Assembly (NCBI GenBank): GCA_030704615.1
Contig: CM060731.1
Span: 82,194,756 to 82,258,755 of the forward strand
Reading direction: 5' to 3'
From: Takakia lepidozioides
Taxonomy: Eukaryota; Streptophyta; Takakiopsida; Takakiales; Takakiaceae
DNA length: 64,000 bases
This document shows, one piece after another, positions 19,832 to 31,204 of the stretch. The notes below the pieces were generated by a model. The model worked only from the letters and a program-made list of their open reading frames with translations, made no database searches and was not told where the DNA came from. Within the stretch, counting starts at the first letter, position 1. Every line of letters begins with the position of its first letter. Both the position numbers and the translations under genes were made by a program.

Positions 19832-21028
19832 TCATGTGAATTGAAGTCCCTCATACGTTTGTCCAAATTGCCATTGTGATTGTACAGCATTATGAGAAAT
19901 TACATTTCTACCATCGCTTGTAGTAACTGAGAATGATAAGCCTTGTCCAACAAGCATTGTGTCGCATTGCCATACTTGTCCCCAATTGCGAATCATGGAT
20001 ATCCAACCTGTTTTATCTCCCTTGATAGACACAGCATGCACATCTCCAGCACCCCCTACGTTATAGATGAGCACCATATTAAAGTAAGGGTTGCCATTTA
20101 GAATGAACCGAATCCCCCCCGTTTTTGCACATGAGACCCTGCAATGACAAACATTAGTACTTATGAAATTCTTATTTGAGAGTGGTTATAATTCTGCAAT
20201 TTGTTACTGAAACTCCGTTTACAATATAGTATTACTATAGATTCACTCGACACAAGCTCATGATATAGAATTTCTACAATTTTTCTTTGCATAATATATG
20301 ACAGTTTTCATGTTGGAATTGTTACCTTCTATACTCAACAGGGATAATGCCGGCAACACGTTGAGCAAGTTTTTCAAATATGGGTTGGGACAAATCAAAG
20401 TGCTCTAGAGGTGGGTTACACCAACCCCCATTGTCATTTGGCAAGTCATAATTGGGTGGGCAGAAGTTGGTGGCTGTGATAGTGATCAAAGGATTTCCAG
20501 ATAAACACCATTGTTGGTCATTGACACATCTCATTTGAAAACATGCACCACACGTTGATCCACTGTTGAAGAGTGCAGTGCTCAAGGCTGCTGTGTTAAT
20601 ACCATAGCCTTGGATATAGAGGTTTCCATAACCACATGCGCCACCTGGTCCATGCACCATCAATCCACAAAAATATTTCGAATGTCAATAATTGAACATA
20701 AAAATTTCTAGAATTTGACCTCACAGATCTCAGTGTCCTCAGTCTCAAACTCAATATTGGGAGATATGCCAATCAATATATGTTTATATGAAATGGCTAG
20801 ATTACATTATACAAAATGATCTAACAAAAGATAGCTACACAAAAGTTATTAACATATGGTGAGAAAGATCTAGACTTATCTAGACTTACCCATAGTGCCT
20901 GATGCATCACTTCCCCCATAGAAGGTGGCATGTGCAGTAGTCCATATGTCATTCCCAAATGCTTGCTCAACAAAATTTATTGCCATAATTGTTGCTACCA
21001 ATATCAAACTTGCAAGTTTCAAACCCAT
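19832..21028 (-). CDS. Alpha-expansin
   Basis: Three exons: 21028-20890, 20644-20326 and 20138-19832. All junctions are GT-AG (ATGG/gtaag, accag/GTGG, AGAAG/gtaac, tgcag/GGTC) and the phases join to 254 codons. The product starts with a hydrophobic signal peptide (about residues 1-25). The GH45-like domain has [10 protein letters not shown], the conserved Cys set and the HFD motif (128-130). The C-terminal domain ends in [12 protein letters not shown]-type sequence (here [10 protein letters not shown]). This is the normal length and layout for an EXPA protein. The product is secreted and loosens cell walls by disrupting polysaccharide contacts without hydrolysis. No damage is seen, so it is probably functional. 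Confidence 0.95.
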
Positions 21029-21208
21029 CTTTGCGCAATGTATATGCACAAATCAAAACTCTGAAAAAAAAAAACAACACCATTTTACTCAAACCCCTGT
21101 GTATTTTTTGGATCTATCAAACCTTGCATGCTTATTGATATAAGCTAAACCACCATTCCAAAAACAATCCACATTAGTCTTATCCATGTAAATTCTAGCT
21201 ATCTTCAA

Positions 21209-21217
21209 GATATATAG
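21209..21217 (-). promoter_or_regulatory. Possible TATA box of the expansin gene
   Basis: CTATATATC on the minus strand lies about 185 bp upstream of the expansin ATG. It fits a core promoter, but no transcript data support it. Confidence 0.3.
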
Positions 21218-21239
21218 TGTGAGCCAACTGCACAAATAT

Positions 21240-23900
21240 ATGCATATACATGAAGTGTTTTCCGATTATAGGTATGGTGTGTGTAACATTTCTTACATAA
21301 ATAATCGAGTTACTCAAAATCGACCTTCACTCTTCTGCAACAACTAACCAATTTTTTTAGAGAGACCAGCTTGACCGCTCAGTTGTTGTTGTCTCAAATA
21401 TCCCAATGTCAAAGAGAACATGTTTGAAAAATAGAAGAAGAGATGATTCTACAACATAACTACTGTATACATATGATTCTTGATCACGAGCTTCGTCTAA
21501 TCTATGAAGGTTTGACACTACTAGATTTGAAGTTGAAAGCTCTCCCTCTTGACACATAAATTGCAAACACCACTGCAAACCTGGATGATCTGTAAAGTTA
21601 ATCCTCAAGCACTTCAATGGCTGATCATTTTTGTACTCTTCTTTTTTCGTATCAAGATTCTATGGTCAATACATTGTCTTCTCCGCTCGCCTGCAACCTA
21701 TAGATTCAATACTTGAAAATTTTACTCCTACAAATCTGTTAGATATCATTCTCTTTGCTATTTGGATGCATATTATATACTTACTAATTTGTTAGCTATG
21801 TATAGAATTTGAGGCGATGAAACCCAAATCTATTGGAGGTGTAAGAGATTACTTATAAACTTCAAATTAAAGTATGGCATCAATTGGCCGAAACTAACCT
21901 TGCTGGTCACTTGAACAAACCAAAAGCTTATGGAATATTAAAACTTATAATGCTAAATGCTACCATCCCTATAACAGTACAAAAAAAATCCTAGCACAAA
22001 GAGGTGATGATTTAAGTGCATAAGGAAACCTAGACTGAACTAGATAATAATTGTCAAGACATACATTCTAGGAAAATAGAAATTTATGAGATAAATAAAT
22101 TGGGCTGACAGGTTGAATATTCGATCAATTACACAATTGGGTTTTATGAAAAAAAAATTGCCATTAGAGAGTTCTATAATAGATAAAAATTTGCTTATCA
22201 TGTTGTCTTTTGTTGTCTTAGTGAGTCGAGTTTACACTTTCTGGGTTTATTCTAACAAATTAAAAAGGTCGGGCCCAAAATAACCCTACTAGCTGACAGA
22301 TTAACTTGGAATGTCACAATAAAATGGAATGTGGAAGAAGAACAATACAAAAGAACTCCATATTTTCTTTTTGAAGTATCAAACAAATAAAAAATCAGTT
22401 GGTAGGTCAGTTGGATAGAGCACTACGTGCCACCAAAGTGATTCTCAATTCTCACATGGTGTGGTATAATCTTCTCCCCTTTCCTAGCTTGGGTGGTATT
22501 CCATGAGCTCGATACTTCATGGCGAGGTTACTTTTGAAAGACTCCTCTCACTATAAATAAAAGGCATGATTTGTGTCCTTTTGCCAGATAATAAAATAAA
22601 AATGAGCAAATTAAAAAATTAAAACATAGACCCTAAATATAAAGCAAATAGCAAGTTGCACCCAAACTTATGTCAACAATTTATATTTCATCAATTTAGA
22701 GAGTTTGAAGTTGTGGTTTTTTGCTCATTTTCTCTCATTAAGAAATGTAATTTGTTTCTTTATGAATCAGCCAAGATAATAATGTGACCTAAAGATAACC
22801 ATATCTAGACATGTATATTGGAGAATATTCTACAAATACAAGGAAAATATCCAAAGGACTTGTGATGTTAAAGAATATTAAAGTAAAAGTACCAAATGAC
22901 TGAATTAGCTACATATTCCCTAAATCTAACTCTCTCATCAGACTATATTTTCTCTTCTCAAATATATCATCTCGGGACATCCGTCCCCAAAATAAGGGCA
23001 ACTGTCCAATTTTTTCCTGGTAAAAAATGGATGGTCCATTTCCTTAGCCGCAATTGACTAATGTCACCCATAATCCTTTATTTACCTTATGCCGGCAGGG
23101 AATCTGAGTCCCAAATGGAGTTTGACGATGTGTGCCGGCCCAAAAAATCCTGAAGCCTACGCAAGTATACATGTGCCGACTTCTTTTATGGGCAAGAGTC
23201 ACAATGTATCCCACAACAATTACGATGGATCTTGGCCGAGAGATACTCAACTTGGCCATCCATCTTACACCGACATCTCACCACAAAAGCAAAAGAACAT
23301 AGTGTTATGTTTGTTGTGTATCTTGTTCGGGTACAATGTCTTTATCCTCAAAAAACAAATTGCTGGTCTAATCATCAAAATTGAGCCCAATTTTGCACCG
23401 TGAAATTTGGTAGACTATACTATTTTAGTGGGGATTTGTTTTTGGTTTTTTGTTTCTGAAAACATTGTGAAAAAGGGCAATTTTTCAAGATCGGAGGGGC
23501 GCGATGTAGCTCCGCGTTTTGCGGTGAGAGAGAGAGTGAAGGTGAGAGAATCCTTCCCCAACATCGTCTCTTCGGTGCGAAGTCTGCATCCTTGATCCCT
23601 CAAGCTCTCAATACCTTGCCCCCGAGACGCCTGCCTTTCTCAGATAAGTAAAAATATCAAAACTCCACAAAACGAATGCTCTTCGTCTCAGCCTGGTTCG
23701 GAACCCAGACCCAAGCGGCGTCCTTTCATTCAAGCCATTTCCAGGCTTGTCACAACCTGCTCACTTCTAATCATTGCGCACCTCACGAAGTACTACTTAC
23801 ATCCGTGCCATATCCTGTAAAGACTTTGATGTACTATGATGAAACAAAGTTCGTTTGACAGCCTGATGAACTTCCTCCCTTCATCCCACCCCGACTAGCT
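21240..23900. other. Gene-free AT-rich stretch
   Basis: No frame here reads as a protein. At 22400-22460 a good box-A-like word (TAGGTCAGTTGGATAGAGCA) is followed by a poor box B, so it may be a SINE head. The rest shows no structure I can support. Confidence 0.5.
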
Positions 23901-24301
23901 CTGATGATTTCATCAAGACTTGCATATTATCACCTTCATAACTCCAGCTGCCAAGCAGCTGTACACACAGGATTCCTCTCCCCCACAGGCCCAAGCGTCC
24001 TCTCATTCATCTCTCACTAATAGGCAGCCGACAACCTCTGCAAGCTCCAACAGCTCCTCCCCCATTCACGCGCTCTTGATACCCCTCTTCAGCGCCGTTC
24101 CTTCTCTACCATCGTCTCCTCTACCTCGCCTCTCCCTCTCGCTCCCTGTCATTCAGTGCCCCACAGACTCTCCCCGCTAGCTTCAATCACCCTCATCTCT
24201 CTTATGTCCCCAAAGCCTACTTCCTGGTGGTAGCTCTGCCTATTGCAGATCTGCCTCTTGTTGTGATCTAGTCAACTTCGTGTTGTTGCCATCCTTCTCC
24301 A

Positions 24302-25074
24302 TGGATCCTTACCCAAGCAGTAGCCGTAAGGGAGCGGCTAAAGGTCGTCGACAACACAACTACATTCGCCTTCCAGTCTCTCGCAAATCGCAGCCCTCTT
24401 CGGGAATGGGCTTCTTCATGGCGCACCAGGCACAAACCAAATTTGCATCGACAGTGGAGCGACCTCCCCAGCTCCACCTCCTCGGACCTTCCTCGTTGCA
24501 CATCCCAGTCCCTATTACAGGCCCTCTACAACAGCGCAATGGCGCCTCTGGCAACTCTCACAGTGCCGAAGGCAGCTTCAATGGAATCATGGAAGGTGCT
24601 GCAGACACCATGCCGGAACGATCGGAGGCCCCCTCGGCTCTGCAACTTGCAATGTCCGAGAATGATCCACTGGTCGATGTAGACCTTGAATTCGTTGATG
24701 ACATGGTCACCAAAATACAGGGAATATAGGTGCTACTGCACTTCCCGGGAAAAAAAGTGGATAAAGATATAGCAAGAGAATGGGCAATTAAGCACTTGGG
24801 GGGATCAGGGGACATAAAGCAGCAGTTCTACCACTCCAGGGGCAAAGGCTTCTATTCCATCCTGCTGGGTTCAAAAGAAGCGGCGGATAAAGCCCTCTCA
24901 TTTAATCCACACCTCCAGGGATTCAACGTTAATATTTTCCCCTGGTCTGCGGCACTGGGCAACCGTAACAGGAGAGTATGGGCCCCCAGGATTATAGCTC
25001 TTCCATATAGCTCATCTATCACTATCCCTATTAGACTCAAACTCGATAGATCAAGAGGCCGGGTACAAGAGTAG
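24302..25074 (+). pseudogene. LINE-like ORF1 (DUF4283-like), one in-frame TAG
   Basis: The frame from ATG 24302 has a Ser/Pro-rich N-terminus. After a TAG at 24727-24729 it continues with VLLHFPGKKVDKDIAREW, GKGFYSILLGSKEAADKAL and FNVNIFPWS. This pattern (aromatic/Gly strand, acidic helix, closing PW) recalls the RNA-binding-like DUF4283 domain at the start of plant L1 ORF1 or of gag-like proteins. No endonuclease or reverse transcriptase follows within 1 kb, so it is a fragment or a solo domain. Confidence 0.4.
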
Positions 25075-25193
25075 CTCCATCATTAGTCGCCGTCTTGCAA
25101 CCTGTGAACTTGAATTTTAGATCTCGTGTATTGATCTCCTAGTAGCTTGGCCTTGTGGTTCTTGTTAACCTTCTATGGTTGTATCCACTCCCA

Positions 25194-25460
25194 CTATCCA
25201 ATGCAACGCGGACATAACCAATCTCCATCATGAACCATCTCAAGAGGTGGTGTCAAGCATCCCATGTGCCAACCTCTTGAGCAACGATCACACACCAGCA
25301 TGGTGGCTGCCCCTCTGGCAGACCCACACAACATGCACCTCAAACCTGCAGGTACCACTGCCAAGTTTGGGTCAATCCTTGAATAAGTTTGAACTTTTTG
25401 CAAAAGGGGCTGCAAAATTGAGGCCCACACGGAGGCAAATCGCTGATTTTGGGCTGATTT
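25194..25460 (-). pseudogene. PHD-finger fragment
   Basis: The minus-strand frame has a full C4HC3 PHD pattern: CMLCG, then CDRCSRGWHMGC, then WLCPRC, with the expected spacing. Such fingers read histone H3 tails. The frame ends at TAG just after the last Cys pair. No other domains are visible on either side, so it is probably a piece of a transposon protein or of a broken host gene. Confidence 0.6.
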
Positions 25461-25499
25461 ACCTGAACATTTACATGTGTCTGACAGAGGTAGGTACGT

Positions 25500-26320
25500 A
25501 GCAATTGTCTCGTCAAAATTTTCAGATTTTTGTTTTTAGGTAATTACGGACGTTTTTCATCCAAGGGGTCATGATTTTTGAAAAGTCAACGAAGCGCGGT
25601 GGGCCCCAAACTACTAGGGTAACACAATGTGTACTATCCAACTGAGCTTCGGGATGTTGGTTATTTGCTTGGTTTTAGCAAAAAAAATGTGCCTTTGTAA
25701 ATCAAAAAAAATTATCTTAAAAACAAAAGAAAATATTTAAAAAAGAAAAGAAACCTGGTAACGACAGCTCACATTCTTTACAAGAGAGGTGGGTTACTCT
25801 AATTACAATCATGGTTATGGACTACATAGCCGGGAAGAAGGACAGGGCCGAAAGTTACTGCCGTAGCCGGTCTCAATTCAAATCGGCAACGTGACCATGA
25901 CCGGCTGATGTTGCATCGAGAGATGCAGACGACTAGCTATAGCAGGTCAGTGTAGGTACCCACCCATTTCTACCTTCCCTATTGCCGCCTCGCCCCGCTG
26001 CTGATGTGAGTGATTTGAGTTTTGGTGCAGCGCACTTTTGCCTGCGTTGTCATGTGAGTGAATTCACAGTAATTAGGAAGGATTGCAACGAGATCGTGGT
26101 AGGAGTGGAAGTGGTCGCGACATTGATACCCATGGAAGTAAGCGGGCATCTGTTGAAGATAATTTCGCGTTGAATTTGTCGTAGAACTTGGCTCAGCTGG
26201 TAGTTGTAGGAGCTCTGAATGGTTCATCATCTCAACGATATGTTAGGAAAAACGAGCGAATAGTCGATATTTGTGTATAGGTGATATATCACAACCTGTG
26301 TTTTATAGTCGGCAAGCAGA
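25500..26320. other. Gene-free stretch with one dispersed repeat
   Basis: No supported gene. The segment around 25815-25900 (ATGGACTACATAGCCGGGAAG...) resembles 55560-55620 (ATGGACTAGGTAGCCGGGAAG...), so it is a two-copy dispersed repeat. Confidence 0.5.
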
Positions 26321-26329
26321 GAAGAGACA

Positions 26330-26903
26330 TTGATTGATACCTCCAATTCTCGAGGGAGGGATCATCAGATTGTATTTGTTGATCGCTCACCAGTTATTGC
26401 CGTTCCAAGTAATCTTGAGAGAGTTGCTTCTGCTGATGTTCCTACAATTTCTTCAATTGCTACAGTTGATGATTTTATTGCAATTGTACATGTGTGCTGT
26501 TTTTGTTGTAAGGACCGTACTGAGGACCCGAAATTTGATAATGACCATGTCGACAATGATTCATCTGATGAGGAGCAGCTTCCCCCTATCGATCTTAATG
26601 ACATACCTGATTTTGTTGTTGTTTCTAGGGCCTTGTTGGATGTTGTAGCAAATTTTCTACAGAATACTGCTCCTCCATGTGATAATGAGCCTGAAATTCC
26701 TCTTGGACCTATTCCTCACATAGATTGGTCGCCTATCGAGGAGGTAGAGTACCAGAATATTATTAATGACGTGACACGTCAAAGTGCTAAGAATGAAAAA
26801 TGGGCCATTAACAAGTTCAATGAGTGGAGGGTTTTCTCTGGTCTTGATGTGTCAAAGAAGTTTGAAGAGCTTGAGCTTGAAGAGTGTGTTGGGGAATGCC
26901 TCC
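26330..26903 (+). pseudogene. Possible tyrosine-recombinase N-terminal (Crypton/DUF3504-like) fragment
   Basis: The frame from ATG 26330 encodes an acidic, low-complexity region. Then comes a helix resembling the SAM-like core-binding domain that opens phage-type integrases and Crypton-derived QRICH/ZMYM proteins (SAKNEKWAINKFNEWRVFSG). The coding sequence is cut by a palindromic GC-rich insertion at 26904, and the catalytic R..H-R-Y part is not seen. The assignment rests on one motif. Confidence 0.4.
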
Positions 26904-26949
26904 GCGTGAGCTTGGCCGCGTGAGCGTGTGAGCGCAGCCAAGCTCACGC
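26904..26949. repeat. GC-rich hairpin, 13-bp arms (CACGTCA family)
   Basis: GCGTGAGCTTGGC at 26904-26916 pairs exactly with 26937-26949. It is followed by CACGTCA and interrupts the recombinase-like frame. Confidence 0.85.
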
Positions 26950-27157
26950 CACGTCATCTTTATTTCAAACGCAGTGCACCTATTTCCGTGGACTATACAT
27001 ATTTCCACTGAATGAAACTCGATTGCCACCCCTTCGTTTGCCCACCTTTATTATCCAGAAAGGTTCCTTTACCATCCACATTTAGGATGGATGTGAAATT
27101 TGGAGAGAAATATAAGTGGGCATCGTGCAAGGCTGCAGACATTCGGGGCATGCTTCC

Positions 27158-27285
27158 GCGTGAGCCTAGGCGGGCTCACGCCACGTCATCAGTTATTGCC
27201 ACGTTGGCTGACGGGTCTGACGCCACGTCAGCCGACCTCGCCAGCGTGCCCGACGCCACGTCACGTCATGCCACGCCATTTTCAT
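27158..27285. repeat. CACGTCA-family hairpins and repeats
   Basis: A 9-bp-arm hairpin (GCGTGAGCC at 27158-27166, complement at 27173-27181) is followed by several GCCACGTCA words and a GGCTGACG/CGTCAGCC pair. The same words recur at 46.3-46.47 kb. Confidence 0.75.
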
Positions 27286-27289
27286 AGGC

Positions 27290-28200
27290 ATGGCCCTATA
27301 ACCGCGGACCGAACAGGCAAATGGGGGCCTATAGCCGGACTGCGCATTTGGCAGATAGGGAACCATGTGTGGGCGACGAGGCGAGGTGCAGAAGAGAGTT
27401 TAGGGTTTGTTGGTGAATTGTAGAGACTGAAATGGTTGTGGATGTATTAATGTCCAGGTCATCAGTCTACAATGGTCCTCAGATGATTTAATGCCATGCT
27501 AATGTGGTATTTGCTGTCATCAGTGTAGAATGGTTGTGGATGAGTTTATGAGGATGAAGCAGAGCCAATGTGGATGGGACACTGCTAATATGGATGAATG
27601 GGGATGAATAGTTGTGGACAAATGTGGATGAAATACCGTGAATGGATGATAGAGTGGATGAATGTTGAGCGAGGATGTCATTCTAACATTTATGAAAACC
27701 AAGCAAAACGATCAATGTCGTTTGCACAAACATTAGAAATTGTGCCTAAAATCCGTCCTGAAGCACTTGATAAGATTTAATGAATGTCTGGCATTTGGGG
27801 AAATGTAGATAGATGACAACAACGTAGAATAAGACAACACAACAGATGTGAGAGGATCTTTCATGCTGCGACTTTGTCCGAGTGTTTACTGCAACATTCT
27901 GGTGTGCAACACGCTCTTCTTTAGCTGTCCTCTTCAGTGTCGACACATTGCGAGCCATTTCAGCACTATACTTCCTGCAACGCACCACCTGACCACGCTA
28001 AACATGGTTTGGACTCCAATGCTTATTGCGGCCCCTGCCAATGAGGTAGAAATGTGCACCTGTATGTTACGAGAGTATTGCAACTTTCATGGTTTTTCAT
28101 CAAGACCGTTATACAACAACATTCAAAATGATTTGGCTCTCGTTTGTGCATGAGGAGGAATTTCGGGTCTTACAACATTGTGTAACAGAAATTGACAAAA
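27290..28200. other. Gene-free stretch
   Basis: It contains loose GTGGATGAA-type repeats at 27430-27660 and no supported gene. Confidence 0.5.
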
Positions 28201-28204
28201 CGTT

Positions 28205-28530
28205 TGCCTTGTCTTCTTGTTTGACCCATAACCAATGTTAGGCATGAGGATCCCGCCTTTGAACTTGCGCTGAAACCGAGAGTCCATACACCATCCACTA
28301 GGTGCACTGTCTTTTTGTTTGAACCATAACCAATGTTACGCATCAGGATGCTGCCTTTGAACTTGCGTTGAACCCGAGAGTCCACAAATCATCCCCTAGG
28401 TGCCTTCTATTCTTGTTTGACCCATAACCAATCTTAGGCATGAGGAGGTTGCCTTTGAACTTGCGTTGGACCTGAGAGTCAATACATACATCATCCCCTA
28501 GGTGCCTTGTCTTCTTGTTTGACCCATAAC
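28205..28530. repeat. Tandem repeat, about 100-bp unit, 3.3 copies
   Basis: Units start at about 28207, 28306, 28403 and 28505 with CTTGTTTGACCCATAACC, and share GCCTTTGAACTTGCG and CCCCTAGGTGCC. A minus-strand frame reads through the units as repeated peptides ([15 protein letters not shown]). Whether it is coding is open. Confidence 0.85.
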
Positions 28531-28763
28531 CAACCATTTGCTGTACATTACAATCAAAGCCTACAAGCCAGGATATAACTATCCACTGTATGAAGTGCAT
28601 AGAAGCCACTGTTGTAAATGCATACACGACACGAAAATGAGAAACCATCTTTTAACAACATTACAACGAACAGGCACAATTTTTATTACAAAGTTATGGA
28701 GGGACACAAAATGTCTAAAACTGTGAACATCTGGAGACCCCCCAAAATGATGAAATTTGCATT

Positions 28764-30650
28764 TCAGTCACTAGAACTATCCCCTGAAATTTGTGCAGTA
28801 TCATCGACGTAAACCCAAGCTCCGAGGTGCCTGTTGTGCTTTCGAGCACATGGGGGAGATAACATGAAACTCTGTTGACGAGCAATGGCCTCCGCGTAGT
28901 CGGGTAGGATGTATGAACGTGGAGGGCTGCACCAGAAGTCACTGTGAATAAAAGAGACGTCGACCAAAGGAATAGCTTCCAATATCCTGCCACCAAAAGA
29001 ACCACAATTGCATTAGCCACCATTAATGGGAAAGGGGAGGCCATATTCGCGGGAGAAATCGGATGCTTATAGAAAAACAACTTACTCACATGCGAAATCA
29101 TCGTCCAAGACTTTGTCGTCCCCTTCGTTGATTTCCACATGCACTATACCCTCCTGTTGTTGGGCGGCAGGTGCCGGCGTTGGCGCTTCCAAGTTATGGA
29201 GGAGGTCATTGAAAATGTCCGCATCCCCTTCCATACCAAACAAATGCCTACCCGCTGCCTTGCAAGCATGGTACGAAGCTCCTGCAAGATAGAGTTCTCT
29301 CATGACACATATAAACAAATTTTGCACCAAGAAGAAAACACCACAGCAGGTTGGGGGTGAAACCTGTACCAAGAGTGAGGTCCACGATACGCGCCACCGG
29401 ATGGGAACAAGTCTCCACAATTGTTTGAATAAATGCTGGGCTCTTCTCCTTGGCCCCTCTCCATGGTGTGGAGTTGGACTTTCGCAAGCACACATTGGAA
29501 TCCACGTAATTGTAGTGCATGTCGTCCACCACTGGATCGAACTTATCGTTGATGAAAGAACCTCCCCCATGAAGCCTGAACTCCTTCACTGCTGTGGGAG
29601 TTGAAGCAGGGTGCACTCTGACGAGGCAGACGGCCTCAAAAAGGCGGGTCTACACACAAGACAACATGAAGCACATATTAGTGAATCCAAAAAAATTCAT
29701 CTGGAAAGAACAGTGCTTGAAACCTCTGAAAATGAGTGCATTGACGCACTTATTTCTGCAGGGGTGAAATGGAACTTAAAATGAAGCAGGCAAGAGAAAG
29801 TCGATTACCATTTGTCCGGGACAGTCGCCCTTTGTCAAGTATAGGCTGTTCACACCATTCCACGTTTTGATGATTTTCATCCCCGAGGCCTTGAGGTAGC
29901 TTGCAAGCTCCCGTCGACATTTCGTATTGACCGACTGGATCATTACAAGAACCCCTGCATCCGATAAAAAAAAATTGCAAAATGAAAAGACCCACCGCCA
30001 GTACCTCTCATCAAATGCATTCCATGTTGGGCAAGTGCCTGTGGGTAGGATGTCCGGTACTGGCAGCCCATCCGGAATGTCCACAATCACCATGTCGGCA
30101 CAACATGGTTTCAGAGAACCATTGACCCAACACTGCCCTTTCGAAACCTGAAAACAGACAGACGGAAAAAATTAAATAACTATCCAAAAGGGAAAACAGT
30201 AAAGGAGACAAACAGTGGGAATTGGCTTACCAAGTCAAGGAATGCACACAACTTGCCCCAAGTTTGAGAGGGTTCTCCAATGTAACCAGATTTTCTGCTT
30301 TCCATCATGGCAAGGAATGAATCATTAACAATCTCGCATTTACATTCTCGCTGGATTCTGGATGGGTGCTCCACTACGTCGTATGGCTCAATCCTCCCCT
30401 TACGTTTTTGTTCCTTGTTTGCAATTGGGGTCTGCGCTACCTCACCGCCCGCAATCTCCCCTTGGGTGGCCTTCTCCTTCCCTTTGTCCTTTGTACCCTT
30501 TCCCTTTCCCTTCCCTCTCGCAGGAGTTTTGTTGGCTGCGGGTTCCTTCTCAGCGAGGTTTCGCAGATTCCTCTCATGCAATTCCTTGTCAGTAAGAGGG
30601 GCCAAAGACTCTGCATTGTCGTTCTGGTTCCGTGTCTACAACTCATACTA
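28764..30650 (-). CDS. Beta-class amino-methyltransferase-like protein, C-terminal five exons
   Basis: Exons 30635-30231, 30147-29809, 29649-29364, 29281-29086 and 28986-28764 join in phase with GT-AG borders and no stop, giving about 480 residues. The first exon is a low-complexity Lys/Gly-rich linker. The second carries a motif-IV-like VIVDIPDG and CWVNG. The third ends REKSPAF-type motif X (here AKEKSPAFIQT) and a motif I of the type VDLTLGTG. The fourth has ACKAAGRHLFGMEGD (motif II-III). The order IV, X, I, II is that of beta-class N6A/N4C DNA methylases such as CcrM. The canonical DPPY is DIPD here. Two TAG codons lie just upstream in frame (30636-30638, 30648-30650). Exon c has the same 286-nt length as its counterpart at 53.5 kb. 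It may target DNA or RNA; activity is uncertain. Confidence 0.6.
29727..29755. repeat. Imperfect palindrome in methylase intron (family C)
   Basis: GAAAATGAGTGC and GCACTTATTTC flank ATTGAC inside the intron between the second and third exons. Related palindromes lie at 30892 and 31087. Confidence 0.5.
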
Positions 30651-30891
30651 GGGGCAATCTGATTTCGGAATGTTGAGATACCAGCAGCAGTCTTTCAGGT
30701 GATATCTCCCGTAGTCTCTAAGGATGGCTGCCGTGTACATGGTCTGACTGTTAGAGGGGTCAGACCACAAGTCGATGAAGGCAGGTACTTACTGAGGTTT
30801 TTTCCCGGAATGACCACGTTCTTGATATACCTACAAAACAAAAGAGGTGCGCTTTTAGACATTGAAGGCAAAAAAACATATACTGCGGAAC

Positions 30892-30926
30892 TCCCAAAAT
30901 GCGTGCGTCGACGCACACAGTTTGGG
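30892..30926. repeat. Palindrome around GCGTGCGTCGACGCAC (family C)
   Basis: CCCAAAATGCGTGCG and CGCACACAGTTTGGG flank TCGA, with 13 of 15 pairs. It lies upstream of the methylase exons in a probable intron. Confidence 0.75.
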
Positions 30927-31086
30927 GTGCACAAATTCTTGAGCATGAGGCAACCGAAATACACTCAATAGGAGAAAACAAAGGGTTCCATATGCAGAAA
31001 GTTATCCCCTTTTCGGCAGACAGATATTCCATTCGAAACTGCCAACGAAACATTGGAATCCTTGATGGAGGAGAGAGCACATATGA

Positions 31087-31144
31087 GTTTGTGGCCCTCT
31101 AAAATTGCATGCGTTGGCGCACGCAGTTTTTCATGGCCACAAAC
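31087..31144. repeat. Long palindrome, about 27-bp arms (family C)
   Basis: The outer arms GTTTGTGGCC (31087-31096) and GGCCACAAAC (31135-31144) are perfect. The inner arms around GCATGCGTTGGCGCACGC are imperfect. It lies between coding pieces on the minus strand. Confidence 0.8.
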
Positions 31145-31204
31145 TGCCTATCTACTGATTGCCAAAGAAAGTTTTCAAACATAAGACAAAATTAACGAAC
31201 CTGT

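Noticed and set aside
19324-19890. 188-codon minus-strand frame just downstream of the expansin
   Set aside because: It overlaps the expansin stop region in another frame, has low-complexity RERERE and no recognisable domain; probably 3' flank.
22400-22470. tRNA gene
   Set aside because: The box-A word is good, but the box B is poor and no cloverleaf with paired acceptor ends can be drawn; at most a SINE head.
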